Source: Streptomyces davaonensis JCM 4913
GTDB taxonomy: Bacteria > Actinomycetota > Actinomycetes > Streptomycetales > Streptomycetaceae
Direction of reading: 5' to 3'
Length of the DNA: 64,000 nt
Assembly (NCBI RefSeq): GCF_000349325.1
Contig: NC_020504.1
Location: forward strand, 8,102,326 to 8,166,325
The position numbers were made by a program, and so were the translations under genes. The notes beneath the pieces are model-generated. The model was not told the DNA's origin. It ran no database searches and saw only the letters and a list, made by a program, of their open reading frames with translations. This document shows, piece by piece, positions 1-9,270 of the stretch; position 1 is the first letter of the stretch, and the number at the start of each line of letters is the position of its first letter.

Positions 1-225
1 CTGTCCTCGCCGGATTCCGCGATCCTGTCCGCGGTCATCTTCAACGCGCTGATCATCATCGCCCTGGTGCCGCTCGCCCTGAGGGGTGTGCAGTACCGGC
101 CGGTGAGCGCGGATCGCATGCTGCGGCGGAACCTCGGGATCTACGGGCTCGGCGGTCTGGTCGCGCCCTTCATCGGAATCAAACTCATCGACATGATCAT
201 CTCGCTGATCCCCGGGATCGGGTGA
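1..225 (+). CDS. kdpB: KdpB potassium-transporting ATPase, C-terminal end (partial)
   Basis: The window opens inside this gene; 74 codons and the TGA at 223-225 are visible. The peptide has the KdpB carboxy terminus: a membrane helix containing [14 protein letters not shown], then [19 protein letters not shown], and a last helix ending SLIPGIG. KdpB is the P-type ATPase subunit that powers K+ import through KdpA. Its stop overlaps the GTG start of kdpC, which fits a translationally coupled kdp operon. The catalytic DKTGT part lies upstream of the window. Confidence 0.93.
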   Translation: MSSPDSAILSAVIFNALIIIALVPLALRGVQYRPVSADRMLRRNLGIYGLGGLVAPFIGIKLIDMIISLIPGIG

Positions 226-863
226 AGGACATGAACAACTCCTTTGTGAACACAGCCCGGTTGCTCGGGGCGGGACTGCGCGCGTTGCTGGTGCTGACCG
301 TGCTCACCGGCATCATCTATCCGCTGGCCGTCACCGGCGTGGCCCAGGCCCTGTTCAACGACAAGGCCAACGGCTCGGAGATCAAGGCGGACGGCAAGGT
401 CGTCGGCTCGTCGCTGATCGGTCAACAGGGCTACAGCCTGGACTACTTCCAGCCGCGCCCCGCCAACGGACTGGGTGAGAACTCGGTCAACACCCAGTAC
501 TCGCTGATCCTTTCGGGCGCCACCAACCGCTCCGGCGACAACTCCGAACTCCTCCAGTGGGTCAAGGAGGCGAAGGCCAAGGTCGTCAAGGAGAACTCGA
601 CGGGGGACTACACGGTGCGGCCATCCGACGTACCCGCCGACGCGGTGACCTCCTCCGGCTCGGGCCTGGACCCCAACATCTCCCCGGCCTACGCGGACCT
701 CCAGGTCCACCGGGTGGCCGAGAAGAACGGTCTGCCGGTCGCCGAGGTCGAGAAGCTCGTCGACCGGCACACCGAAGGCCGCACCCTCGGCTTCATCGGT
801 GAGCCCCGCGTGAACGTCCTGGAACTCAACATCGCCCTCAAGGAACTCGTGGCGAAGAGCTGA
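222..863 (+). CDS. kdpC: KdpC, K+-transporting ATPase subunit C
   Basis: 213 residues, close to the usual KdpC length. KdpC is the single-span subunit that stabilises the KdpFABC complex. The N-terminal helix (about residues 15-43) contains [17 protein letters not shown]. Family-typical blocks follow: GSSLIGQ, YFQPRP, and the segment with [15 protein letters not shown], then a C-terminal VNVLELN. The start chosen is GTG 222, which overlaps the kdpB stop by 4 bp; ATG 231 is an in-frame alternative. It is the last structural gene before the two-component genes. Confidence 0.95.
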   Translation: MKDMNNSFVNTARLLGAGLRALLVLTVLTGIIYPLAVTGVAQALFNDKANGSEIKADGKVVGSSLIGQQGYSLDYFQPRPANGLGENSVNTQYSLILSGATNRSGDNSELLQWVKEAKAKVVKENSTGDYTVRPSDVPADAVTSSGSGLDPNISPAYADLQVHRVAEKNGLPVAEVEKLVDRHTEGRTLGFIGEPRVNVLELNIALKELVAKS

Positions 864-883
864 TGGCGTTACCCGACCCGAAC

Positions 884-928
884 GGGAGTCGGCGGCCCGG
901 AACACGTCCGGGTTCCGCCGACTCCCGC
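884..928 (+). terminator. Strong stem-loop between kdpC and kdpE
   Basis: A 13-bp perfect stem (884-896 with 916-928, arm CGGGAGTCGGCGG) is extended inward by six more pairs (897-902 with 908-913), leaving a 5-base loop and a TT bulge. There is no U-tract, as is usual in Streptomyces. It sits 20 bp after kdpC and 47 bp before kdpE, so it probably ends or attenuates kdpFABC transcription and reduces read-through into kdpED. Confidence 0.7.
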
Positions 929-975
929 CGCCATGAAGTCCAAAGCCCGCTGTACGACCGGAAAGGCGCACATCG

Positions 976-1659
976 ATGACCCGCGTGCTGGTCGTTGAGG
1001 ACGATCCCCAGCTCGTCCGGGCGCTCGTGATCAACATGCAGGCCCGCCGGTACGAGGTGGACGCGGCGCCCGACGGAGCCACCGCGCTTCGGCTGGCGGC
1101 GGCCCGCCGGCCCGACGTGGTGATGCTCGACCTCGGCCTGCCCGACATGGACGGCGTCGACGTGATCAAGGCCCTGCGTGGCTGGAGCCGCGTGCCGATA
1201 CTCGTGCTCTCCGCCCGGCGGGCGTCCGACGAGAAGGTCGCCGCCCTGGACGCGGGCGCCGACGACTATGTCACCAAGCCGTTCAGCATGGACGAGCTCC
1301 TGGCCCGGCTGCGGGCCGCCGTCCGGCGTACCGAGGTCCTCCCTCTCTCACCGGAGACCACGAAGGTGGAGACGGACGAGTTCGTCATCGACCTGCTGGC
1401 CAAGAAGGCCGTCCGGCACGGGCGCGATGTGCGGCTGACCCCGACGGAGTGGCACCTGCTGGAGATCCTCATGACCCACCCTGGCCGGCTCATCACACAG
1501 AAGCAGCTGCTCCAGGAGGTCTGGGGGGTCTCCCAGAGCGGCAAGTCCAACTATCTCCGGGTCTACATGGCCCAACTGCGCCGCAAACTGGAAGCGGACC
1601 CCTCTCACCCCCGTTATTTCATCACCGAACCCGGCATGGGTTACCGCTTCGAAGGATGA
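976..1659 (+). CDS. kdpE: KdpE, two-component response regulator
   Basis: 227 residues, OmpR/PhoB type. The receiver domain (1-120) has the acidic pair ED (8-9), the phospho-acceptor D52 in MLDLGLPDMDG, and K101 in the YVTKPF motif. The DNA-binding winged helix occupies about 130-227, with LTPTEWHLLEIL and YRFEG at the end. KdpE is phosphorylated by KdpD and activates kdp under K+ limitation. Unusually for the textbook DE order, kdpE comes first, and its stop overlaps the ATG of kdpD. Confidence 0.95.
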   Translation: MTRVLVVEDDPQLVRALVINMQARRYEVDAAPDGATALRLAAARRPDVVMLDLGLPDMDGVDVIKALRGWSRVPILVLSARRASDEKVAALDAGADDYVTKPFSMDELLARLRAAVRRTEVLPLSPETTKVETDEFVIDLLAKKAVRHGRDVRLTPTEWHLLEILMTHPGRLITQKQLLQEVWGVSQSGKSNYLRVYMAQLRRKLEADPSHPRYFITEPGMGYRFEG

Positions 1660-4196
1660 CCATGGGACGCGGCAGGCTTCGGATCTACCTCGGTGCGGCA
1701 CCCGGCGTCGGCAAGACGTACGCGATGCTCTCCGAGGCCCACCGGCGGGTGGAACGCGGTACGGACTGCGTGGTGGCGTTCGTGGAGCACCACGACCGGC
1801 CGCGTACCGAGGTGATGCTGCACGGTCTGGAGCAGCTTCCGCGCAAGGAGCTGGCGTACCGGGGCACGACCTTCACCGAGATGGACGTGGACGCCGTCCT
1901 GGCCCGCCGGCCCCAAGTGGTCCTCGTCGACGAGCTTGCCCACACCAACATTCCCGGCTCCCGCAACAGCAAGCGCTGGCGGGACGTGGAGGAGCTGCTC
2001 GCGGCCGGGATCGATGTCATATCGACCGTCAACATCCAGCATCTGGAGTCCCTCGGGGATGTGGTGGAGTCCATCACGGGGGTGCGGCAGCAGGAGACGG
2101 TGCCGGACGAGGTGGTGCGGCGGGCGGATCAGATCGAGCTGGTCGACATGTCGCCGCAGGCGCTGCGGCGGCGGATGGCGCACGGCAACGTCTACCAGCC
2201 GGACAAGGTCGACGCGGCCCTGTCGAACTACTTCCGGCCCGGGAACCTGACGGCTCTGCGGGAGCTGGCGCTCCTGTGGGTGGCCGACCGGGTCGACGAG
2301 TACCTGCGCGAATACCGGGGCGAACACCGGGTGTCGAAGATCTGGGGTTCGCGGGAGCGGATCGTGGTGGGGCTGACCGGCGGTCCGGAGGGGCGGACGC
2401 TGATCCGGCGGGCGGCGCGGCTGGCGGAGAAGGGCGCGGGTGGTGAGGTGCTCGCCGTGTACATCGCCCGCAGTGACGGGCTGACCGCGGCCTCGCCCAA
2501 GGAACTCGCCGTGCAGCGGACCCTCGTGGAGGATCTCGGCGGCACCTTCCACCATGTCGTCGGCGACGACATACCGGCGGCGCTGCTGGCCTTCGCGCGC
2601 GGGGTGAACGCCACCCAGATCGTGCTCGGCGTGTCCCGGCGCAAGAGCTGGCAGTACGTCTTCGGGCCCGGCGTCGGCGCCACCGTCGCCCGGGAGTCGG
2701 GGCCCGACCTGGACGTCCACCTGATCACCCACGACGAGGTGGGCAAGGGCCGGGGCGGGCTGCCCGTTCCCCGGGGTGCCCGGCTCGGCCGCCTGCGCAT
2801 CCTCTGGGGCTGGGCCGTCGGTGGGCTCGGTCCCGTGCTGCTCACCTTCCTGCTGACCAGCGTCACCCCCGAAGTCGGCCTCGCCAACGACATGTTGCTC
2901 TTCCTGACGCTTACGGTGGCGGCCGCGCTGTTGGGCGGTCTGCTGCCCGCGCTGGCCTCGGCGGTGGTCGGTTCCCTGCTGCTGAACTGGTACTTCACCC
3001 CGCCCGTCCACACCTTCACGATCGCCGACCCGACGAACATCGTCGCCATCGCGATCTTTGTCGGGGTCGCCGTCTCGGTCGCCTCGGTGGTCGACCTCGC
3101 CGCCCGTCGCACCCATCAGGCGGCCCGGCTGCGCACCGAGTCCGAGATCCTCTCTTTCCTTGCGGGGAATGTGCTGCGCGGCGAGACCAGCCTGGAAGCG
3201 CTCTTGGAGCGGGTCCGGGAGACCTTCGGCATGGAGTCCGCCGCCCTGTTGGAGCGGGCGAGTGAAGTCGACCCGTGGACCTGCGCCGGAAGCGTGGGCC
3301 CCAGACCGTGCACGAACCCCGAGGGCGCCGATGTCGACGTACCGGTGGGGGACCACATGGCGCTGGCGCTGACCGGCCGGGTGCTGCCTGCCGAGGACCG
3401 CCGGGTGCTCGCCGCGTTCGCCGCGCAGGCCGCGGTCGTCCTGGACCGGCGCCGGCTCCGTGAGGAGGCCGACCAGGCCCGCGCGCTCGCCGAGGGCAAC
3501 CGCATCCGCACCGCGCTGCTGGCCGCCGTCAGTCATGATCTGCGCACCCCGCTCGCCGGGATCAAGGCGGCGGTGAGCAGCCTGCGCTCCGACGACGTGG
3601 CGTGGTCCGAGGAGGACGAGGCGGAGCTGCTGGCCGGGATCGAGGAGGGCGCCGACCGGCTGGACCATCTGGTGGGCAACCTCCTCGACATGTCCCGGCT
3701 CCAGACCGGCACGGTCAGTGCGATCGTCCGTGAGATCGACCTCGACGAGGTGGTGCCGATGGCGCTCGGCGGGGTGCCCGAGGACAGCGTCGAACTCGAC
3801 ATTCCGGAAACGCTTCCCATGGTCAACGTGGACAAGGGGCTGCTGGAGAGAGCCGTCGCCAACGTCGTGGAGAACGCCGTCAAGTACAGCCCGACCGGAA
3901 CTTCCGTCCTCGTCTCCGCCAGCGCCATCGCCGACCGCGTCGAGGTGCGTGTGGTGGACCGCGGACCCGGCGTCCCCGACGAGGCGAAGGAGCGTGTCTT
4001 CGAGCCCTTCCAGCGCTACGGTGACGCCCCTCGGGGTGCCGGTGTCGGGCTCGGGCTCGCGGTCGCCCGGGGTTTCGCCGAGGCCATGGGCGGCACCCTG
4101 CACGCCGAGGACACTCCCGGCGGCGGCCTGACCATGGTGCTGAGCCTGCCCAGGGCCCAGGGGAGTCGCCCGGAAGCCCGTACGCCCGCCGCCTAG
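1656..4196 (+). CDS. kdpD: KdpD, osmosensitive K+ sensor histidine kinase
   Basis: 846 residues from ATG 1656, which overlaps the kdpE stop (ATGA); ATG 1662 is also possible. Domain order: N-terminal KdpD ATP-binding region with GAAPGVGKT (13-21) and VDELAHTN (91-98); a universal-stress-like domain (about 230-350); four membrane helices of the DUF4118 type (about 370-490); a GAF-like linker; HisKA with H627 in the H-box SHDLRTP; and a HATPase with NVVENAVKYSP, DRGPGVPD and GVGLGLAVA. It senses K+ or turgor and phosphorylates KdpE. All hallmark residues are present, so it looks functional. Confidence 0.96.
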   Translation: MTMGRGRLRIYLGAAPGVGKTYAMLSEAHRRVERGTDCVVAFVEHHDRPRTEVMLHGLEQLPRKELAYRGTTFTEMDVDAVLARRPQVVLVDELAHTNIPGSRNSKRWRDVEELLAAGIDVISTVNIQHLESLGDVVESITGVRQQETVPDEVVRRADQIELVDMSPQALRRRMAHGNVYQPDKVDAALSNYFRPGNLTALRELALLWVADRVDEYLREYRGEHRVSKIWGSRERIVVGLTGGPEGRTLIRRAARLAEKGAGGEVLAVYIARSDGLTAASPKELAVQRTLVEDLGGTFHHVVGDDIPAALLAFARGVNATQIVLGVSRRKSWQYVFGPGVGATVARESGPDLDVHLITHDEVGKGRGGLPVPRGARLGRLRILWGWAVGGLGPVLLTFLLTSVTPEVGLANDMLLFLTLTVAAALLGGLLPALASAVVGSLLLNWYFTPPVHTFTIADPTNIVAIAIFVGVAVSVASVVDLAARRTHQAARLRTESEILSFLAGNVLRGETSLEALLERVRETFGMESAALLERASEVDPWTCAGSVGPRPCTNPEGADVDVPVGDHMALALTGRVLPAEDRRVLAAFAAQAAVVLDRRRLREEADQARALAEGNRIRTALLAAVSHDLRTPLAGIKAAVSSLRSDDVAWSEEDEAELLAGIEEGADRLDHLVGNLLDMSRLQTGTVSAIVREIDLDEVVPMALGGVPEDSVELDIPETLPMVNVDKGLLERAVANVVENAVKYSPTGTSVLVSASAIADRVEVRVVDRGPGVPDEAKERVFEPFQRYGDAPRGAGVGLGLAVARGFAEAMGGTLHAEDTPGGGLTMVLSLPRAQGSRPEARTPAA

Positions 4197-4238
4197 CCTT
4201 TCCACCCCCTGCTCCGTAATGTTCGCCGAGTGGGCCGA

Positions 4239-4803
4239 ATGTTTCGCTCGGTTCACCTGCTGGAGTGCCGTCGCGGGCGTGGGCTCGCGCGCATCGACCC
4301 CATGGCGGGGGAGGTGCTCGACGGGCCGATGCCGGTGTGGTCGGGGTCGGGCATGGCAGACCCCGAAGGGCCGCATCTGTACCGCATCGGGGAGTGGCGG
4401 TAGCTGTTGGTCGCCGAGGGCGGCACCGCGGACGGGCACAGCGTGTCCATCGCCCGCGCCCGCTCACCCAGGGGGCCCTTCGAACCGGCTTGCTCCCCCT
4501 CGCCCCGCACCTCGTCTCCCCGCGCCGCCGCCCCGACGGCTCCTGGTCGCCGGCCGAGCGCCCCGGGTGTACCGGGGCACGGTCGGCGTCATCGCTCGGC
4601 CGACTTTCCGCGGCCCGCGGAGGGGGTCCGGGCCGGCGGGCCCGACACGGTCGTCTTCTCGGTCGAAAGTGCCGACGGCGGGGCGACGGCGGTCGGGCTC
4701 GACGGACGCTGTCTCTCCACCCAGGTCGCGGGCGGCTTCGCCGGGCGGGTGATCAGCATGTACGTCATCGCGGGCAGTGCGGGTTTGGGCCGGTTCGAGT
4801 GCA
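4239..4803 (+). pseudogene. Decayed GH43 beta-xylosidase/arabinofuranosidase remnant
   Basis: In the frame with codons at multiples of 3, two GH43-like blocks survive. The first reads ...DPEGPHLYRIGEWR, then TAG at 4401-4403 where the family has a Tyr codon, then LLVAEGGTADGHSVSIARA. The second is the C-terminal block with LSTQVAGGFAGRVISMY. The stretch between them (about 4490-4640) only makes sense with frame changes, and the N-terminal propeller blades are missing. The position, directly upstream of a sugar ABC importer and a xylanase, fits loss of the intracellular xylosidase of this locus. The family call is from memory of GH43 motifs, not a search. Confidence 0.72.
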
Positions 4804-4947
4804 TAGAGCGGCGCGCGGCGGACCGCCGATCCCAACTCCCTTGCGGCTGTGGGCGAGCCGGAGACGGATTCCCTGTGTACGAGGGGTTGCCACCCGTCCA
4901 GCGCTGTCTCTAGGGTGCGGCAGCAGCGAAGCTTTCTGTCATTCGAC

Positions 4948-4958
4948 CGAAACTTTCG
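4948..4958. promoter_or_regulatory. Candidate LacI-family operator upstream of the xylo-oligosaccharide importer
   Basis: The 11-bp palindrome CGAAACTTTCG (CGAAA-N-TTTCG) lies 64 bp before the binding-protein gene. Related half-sites flank it: CGAAGCTTTC at 4927-4936, and TTTCGAAA overlapping its right half. It resembles the CGAA-N-TTCG boxes described for the LacI-type repressor BxlR of streptomycete xylobiose operons. The LacI-family gene at 9263-10288 is the obvious candidate ligand-responsive repressor. Confidence 0.6.
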
Positions 4959-5021
4959 AAACGGAATTGTCGAAACCCCTGGTGGACGGGTGCACGCGCC
5001 GTCCCGGATCTCAAGGAGCGC

Positions 5022-6320
5022 ATGATGGGCGACCCGGCACTGTCCCGCCGCGGCTTCCTGGCGGCCTCCGCCGCGGCCGGTCTGAGCATGACGGCACTCA
5101 GCGGCTGTGGCGGCGACTCGGACGGAGGGTCGTCCGACGGCACGACCACCATCGAGTGGTGGAACATCTCCACCACCCAGCCCACGAAGGACGTATGGGC
5201 GGCCCTCGCGAAGAAGTTCGAGGCGCAGAACCCCAAGGTCAAGGTGAAGATCGTCCAGCTGGAGAACGACGCCTACAAGTCGAAGATGACGGCGCTGACC
5301 GCCTCCGGGAAGCTCCCCGACATCTTCCACACCTGGGGTGGCGGCGTACTGAAGCAGCAGGTCGACGCGGGACTCGTCGAGGACCTCACGGACCGCACCA
5401 AGGACTGGGCCGAGGGCCTGGTGCCGGTATCGAAGCAGCCGTATCTGCTCGACGAGAAGGTATTCGGAATCCCCTTCGACATCGGCATGATCGGCTTCTG
5501 GTACAACAAGGCGCTCTTCAAGAAGGCGGGCATCAGCGCGCCCCCGACCACCTGGGGCGCCTTCCTGGAGGCGGTCGGCAAGCTGAAGTCCGCCGGTATC
5601 ACCCCGCTCGCCCTCGCGGGCAAGGAGTCGTGGACCGGTATGTACTACTGGGCCTACCTCGCGATGCGCACCGCCGGTGTCGGAGCGCTCCAGAAGGCCA
5701 ACGAGGACAAGGACTTCACCGCCCCCGGCCTGGTCCAGGCCGGCGAGCACCTCAAGGAACTGGTCGACCTGGAGCCGTTCCAGAAGGGCTTCCTCGGCGC
5801 CTCCTACTCCGGCCCCACGGGGCAGTCGGCCACCGTCGGCAACGGCAAGGCGGCCATGGAGCTGATGGGCCAGTGGGCGCCCGTCGTACAGGCCGACGCG
5901 GGCAAGGGGCTCGGGGACGACCTCGGCTTCTTCGCCTTCCCCGAGGTCGAGGGCGGACAGGGCACGATCACCGAGGTGTTCGGCGGGGGCGGCGGCCACG
6001 CCCTGCGCAGCGGCGCCCCGCAGGAGGCCGTGGACTTCCTGAAGTTCTTCGCCAGCGAGGCGACCGACCTGGAGCTGGTCAAGAAGACCGGCGTGCTCCC
6101 CGTCGTACCGGCCGCCGCGAGCGCCATCACCGACCCCAACATCGAGGCCGTACAGAAGGAGTTGACGGCCGCCACCGGCTTCCAGCTCTACCTCGACCAG
6201 GCGTATGCGCCCGCCCTCGGCCAGGAGGTCAACGACAGTGTCGCCGCGCTGATCGCCGGGTCGAAGTCGCCGGAGCAAGTCACCGAGTCGATCACCGACG
6301 TCGCGAAGGAAGAGCAGTAA
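5022..6320 (+). CDS. ABC sugar-transporter solute-binding lipoprotein (xylo-oligosaccharide type, inferred)
   Basis: 432 residues. The N-terminus carries a Tat-like signal (SRRGFLAASAAAG) and a lipobox ending SGCGG, so the protein should be exported and lipid-anchored. The mature part is an extracellular solute-binding family 1 fold with EWWNISTTQPTKDVW near the start and WGGGVLKQQVDAG. An AAGGAG ribosome site lies 4 bp before ATG 5022. It heads an operon with two permeases and a GH10 xylanase, which points to xylobiose or xylo-oligosaccharides as substrate, though the sequence itself does not prove specificity. No ATPase gene is present; Streptomyces sugar importers usually share MsiK. Confidence 0.9.
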   Translation: MMGDPALSRRGFLAASAAAGLSMTALSGCGGDSDGGSSDGTTTIEWWNISTTQPTKDVWAALAKKFEAQNPKVKVKIVQLENDAYKSKMTALTASGKLPDIFHTWGGGVLKQQVDAGLVEDLTDRTKDWAEGLVPVSKQPYLLDEKVFGIPFDIGMIGFWYNKALFKKAGISAPPTTWGAFLEAVGKLKSAGITPLALAGKESWTGMYYWAYLAMRTAGVGALQKANEDKDFTAPGLVQAGEHLKELVDLEPFQKGFLGASYSGPTGQSATVGNGKAAMELMGQWAPVVQADAGKGLGDDLGFFAFPEVEGGQGTITEVFGGGGGHALRSGAPQEAVDFLKFFASEATDLELVKKTGVLPVVPAAASAITDPNIEAVQKELTAATGFQLYLDQAYAPALGQEVNDSVAALIAGSKSPEQVTESITDVAKEEQ

Positions 6321-6326
6321 GCGCCG

Positions 6327-7325
6327 ATGACGTCCACCTTCCTCCCGGACAAGCGGAGCGGTTCCGACACGGACCTGCCGCCCCCGGCCGCCGACGCGGT
6401 CCGGGGGCGGGCCCGCCGGCGCGCGCTGCACTGGCTCACCGCGGTCTCCTTCCAGGTGCCCGCGCTGGTGCTGTTCATCGTTCTGGTCCTGCTGCCGATC
6501 CTGTTCGCGCTGTACGCCGCCTTCTTCCGGTGGGGCGGCTTCGGCATGCCCTCCGAGTACATCGGCGTCGACAACTTCACCCGGCTCTTCGACGACCCGG
6601 TCTTCATCGGCGACCTGTGGCGCTGTCTGGTCCTGGTGCTGCTCTCGCTCGTGCTGCAACTGCCGTTCGCGCTCGCCATGGCCGTCGCGCTCAACCAGAA
6701 GGTGCGCGGCAGGGCCGTCTACCGGATGCTCTTCTTCGCGCCGTACGTCCTGTCCGAGGCCATCACCGGTGTGCTCTTCGCGATGATCTTCGCCCCGGGC
6801 GACGGGCTCGCGGACCACGTCCTCGGCGGCATCGGCCTGGACGGTCTGGGCGGTGAGTGGTTCGCCGACCCGGACATGGTGATGGCCACCCTGTTCCTGG
6901 TCATGACCTGGAAGTACTTCGGCTTCCACATGATGCTCTACCTGGCCGGACTCCAGGCCATCCCCAAGGAGTTGCACGAGGCCGCGCTGATCGACGGCGC
7001 CGGGCCCTGGCAGCGGTTCCGCAGTGTCACCCTGCCGCTGCTCGCGCCGACCCTGCGGATCAGTGTCTTCCTGTCCGTCATCGGGGCGATCCAGCTCTTC
7101 GACCTGGTGTGGGTGGTCACCGCGGGTGGCCCCGATCATCACTCCGAGACCATGGCCGTGACCATGTTCCAGTTCGGCTTCAAGCGCTACCAGGTCGGCT
7201 ACGCCAGCGCGATCAGCGTGGTCATGTTCGGCATCAGCCTCGTCTTCGCCCTCGCCTACCAGCGGTTCGTGCTCCGCCGGGACCTGGAGGGCGCGACCAC
7301 GACCATGCGAGGAGGCGCCACATGA
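6327..7325 (+). CDS. ABC sugar-transporter permease (MalF-like)
   Basis: 332 residues with six predicted membrane helices, the first at about 35-60 (VPALVLFIVLVLLPILFAL). The binding-protein-dependent EAA loop is present as ELHEAALIDGAGPWQRFRSVTLP near residues 213-235. It begins 6 bp after the binding protein, and its stop overlaps the next permease by 4 bp, so the three genes are co-translated. It forms a heterodimeric channel with the next gene product in the cytoplasmic membrane. Confidence 0.93.
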   Translation: MTSTFLPDKRSGSDTDLPPPAADAVRGRARRRALHWLTAVSFQVPALVLFIVLVLLPILFALYAAFFRWGGFGMPSEYIGVDNFTRLFDDPVFIGDLWRCLVLVLLSLVLQLPFALAMAVALNQKVRGRAVYRMLFFAPYVLSEAITGVLFAMIFAPGDGLADHVLGGIGLDGLGGEWFADPDMVMATLFLVMTWKYFGFHMMLYLAGLQAIPKELHEAALIDGAGPWQRFRSVTLPLLAPTLRISVFLSVIGAIQLFDLVWVVTAGGPDHHSETMAVTMFQFGFKRYQVGYASAISVVMFGISLVFALAYQRFVLRRDLEGATTTMRGGAT

Positions 7326-8158
7326 GCGTCCGGCCCAAGACCCGGGGGCGGAATCTGCCGCTGCACCTCGTCCTGATCGCCGTCGGCGCGGTGATGGGCA
7401 TACCGCTGCTGTACGCGGTCCTCTCCGGCTTCAAGTCCACCGACCAGCTCTCCAGCAACCCCATCGGACTGCCCGATCCCTGGGTGACCGGCAACTACAC
7501 CGACATCGTCGCCTCCAGTGACTTCTGGCGGCTGGTCGGGAACTCCACCCTGATCGCGGTCGCCACGACGGTCATCGTCGTCGCCGCCTCGGCGCTCGCC
7601 GCGTTCTCCTTCGCGCGGTTCGCCTTCCGTGGCCGCGAGGTGCTGTTCACGCTGTTCACGATGGGGCTGATGTTCCCCTTCGCGGTGGCGGCGCTGCCGT
7701 TGTTCCTGCTGCTGCGCTCGATGAACCTGCTGGACAACCCGCTGGGCGTGATCCTGCCGCAGGCAGCGTTCGGGCTGCCGATGACCATCATCATCCTGCG
7801 CGGCTTCTTCCGGCAGATCCCGGGCGAGCTGGAGGAGGCGGCCACCCTCGACGGCTGCGGCCCGCTCGGCTTCTTCTGGCGCGTGCTGCTGCCGATGGCG
7901 CGGCCCGCGCTCGGCACCGTCTCGGTGCTCGCGGTCGTCACCAGCTGGAACAACTTCTTCCTGCCGCTGCTCGTCTTCAACGAGCCCACCTGGTGGACCA
8001 TCCCGATCGGCGTCCAGCAGTTCCAGGGCCAGTACTCGCAGGACGTGGCCCGCGTCTTCGCCTATCTCGTCCTCGCCATGGTCCCCGCCCTGGCCTTCTA
8101 CTCCGTCGCCGAGCGCCAGCTCGTCGGCGGCCTGACCGCCGGCGCCACGAAGGGATGA
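7322..8158 (+). CDS. ABC sugar-transporter permease (MalG-like)
   Basis: 278 residues from ATG 7322, which overlaps the previous TGA (ATGA) and has GGAGG at the correct distance. It shows six hydrophobic segments and the EAA motif ELEEAATLDGCGPLGFFWRV. Longer upstream readings in this frame are artefacts of the neighbouring gene. Together with the preceding permease it makes the translocation pore of the sugar importer. Confidence 0.93.
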   Translation: MSVRPKTRGRNLPLHLVLIAVGAVMGIPLLYAVLSGFKSTDQLSSNPIGLPDPWVTGNYTDIVASSDFWRLVGNSTLIAVATTVIVVAASALAAFSFARFAFRGREVLFTLFTMGLMFPFAVAALPLFLLLRSMNLLDNPLGVILPQAAFGLPMTIIILRGFFRQIPGELEEAATLDGCGPLGFFWRVLLPMARPALGTVSVLAVVTSWNNFFLPLLVFNEPTWWTIPIGVQQFQGQYSQDVARVFAYLVLAMVPALAFYSVAERQLVGGLTAGATKG

Positions 8159-8217
8159 CCCGCGCCCGCGGACGTACGGCTCACCCACACCCCCTTTGTT
8201 CCGTGAGGAGTCGCACC

Positions 8218-9270
8218 ATGCGCAAGAACCGCAGGAACCGTCTCAGACTCGTCGGCGCCGTGGCCGCCGTACTGGTCGCCGTCACCGCCCCCTCCGCCCA
8301 GGGCGCCACCACCCACGAGGAGCCGCCCACCCTCGCCGACCTGGCCCAGCGCCACGGCCGCTACTTCGGCAGCGCCACCGACAACCCCGAGCTGGTGGAC
8401 GAGCCGTACAAGGCGATCCTGGGCAGCGAGTTCGATCAGATCACCCCCGGCAACGGCATGAAGTGGTACGCCACCGAACCCCAGCAGGGCGTCTTCGACT
8501 TCACCGCGGGCGACGAGATCGTCGACCTGGCCCGCGCCAACCACCAGAAGGTGCGCGGCCACACGCTGGTCTGGCACAGCCAGCTGCCCGACTGGCTGAC
8601 CGGCCGCGAGTGGACGGCGCCCGAGCTGCGGGCCGTACTGAAGAAGCACATCCAGACCGAGGTACGGCACTACCGCGGCAAGGTGTTCGCCTGGGACGTC
8701 GTCAACGAGGCCTTCAACGAGGACGGCACCTACCGGGAGACCGTTTTCTACAAGACCCTCGGCCCCGGCTACATCGCCGACGCCCTGCGCTGGGCCCACC
8801 AGGCCGATCCCCGGGTGAAGCTCTACCTCAACGACTACAACATCGAGTCGATCGGCCCGAAGAGCGACGCCTACTTCAAGCTCGCCAAGGAGCTGAGGGC
8901 CGAGGGCGTCCCGCTGCACGGCATCGGCCTCCAGGCCCATCTGGCGCTCCAGTACGGCTATCCGACCACGCTGGAGGACAACCTCCGCCGCTTCTCGAAG
9001 CTCGGTCTGGACACCGCGCTCACCGAGGTCGACATCCGGATGTACGTGCCCGCGGACGAGGAGAAGCTGGCCACGCAGGCCCAGTGGTACGCGGACCTGA
9101 CCGAGGCGTGTCTGGCGGTGCGCCGGTGCGTCGGCATCACCATCTGGGACTACACGGACAAGTACTCCTGGATCCCCGCCTTCTTCGACGGCGAGGGCGC
9201 GGCCCTGCCGTGGGACGAGCAGCTCCAGCCCAAGCCCGCGTACTACGCGATCCGGGAGGCGCTCAAGTAG
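8218..9270 (+). CDS. Secreted endo-1,4-beta-xylanase, GH10
   Basis: 350 residues. A basic start followed by a hydrophobic stretch and a cleavage region near APSAQGA (about residue 29) gives a Sec signal peptide. The GH10 hallmarks are WHSQLPDWL (119-127), acid/base E164 in WDVVNEAFNEDG, LNDYNIE (204-210), and nucleophile E270 in TEVDIRM. It has a catalytic domain only, with no carbohydrate-binding module. Its product would feed the importer encoded just upstream (59 bp gap). The 3' end overlaps the convergent LacI gene by 8 bp. Confidence 0.95.
   Translation: MRKNRRNRLRLVGAVAAVLVAVTAPSAQGATTHEEPPTLADLAQRHGRYFGSATDNPELVDEPYKAILGSEFDQITPGNGMKWYATEPQQGVFDFTAGDEIVDLARANHQKVRGHTLVWHSQLPDWLTGREWTAPELRAVLKKHIQTEVRHYRGKVFAWDVVNEAFNEDGTYRETVFYKTLGPGYIADALRWAHQADPRVKLYLNDYNIESIGPKSDAYFKLAKELRAEGVPLHGIGLQAHLALQYGYPTTLEDNLRRFSKLGLDTALTEVDIRMYVPADEEKLATQAQWYADLTEACLAVRRCVGITIWDYTDKYSWIPAFFDGEGAALPWDEQLQPKPAYYAIREALK

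Noticed and set aside
1641..4439. Long minus-strand open frame (over 900 codons) opposite kdpD
   Set aside because: Mirror of the strongly biased kdpD codon use. Its product is Arg/His/Gly-rich without any known domain, whereas kdpD has every sensor-kinase motif.
4464..7142. Long minus-strand open frame opposite the sugar-transport genes
   Set aside because: Same shadow effect of high GC3. The plus strand carries clear binding-protein and permease genes.
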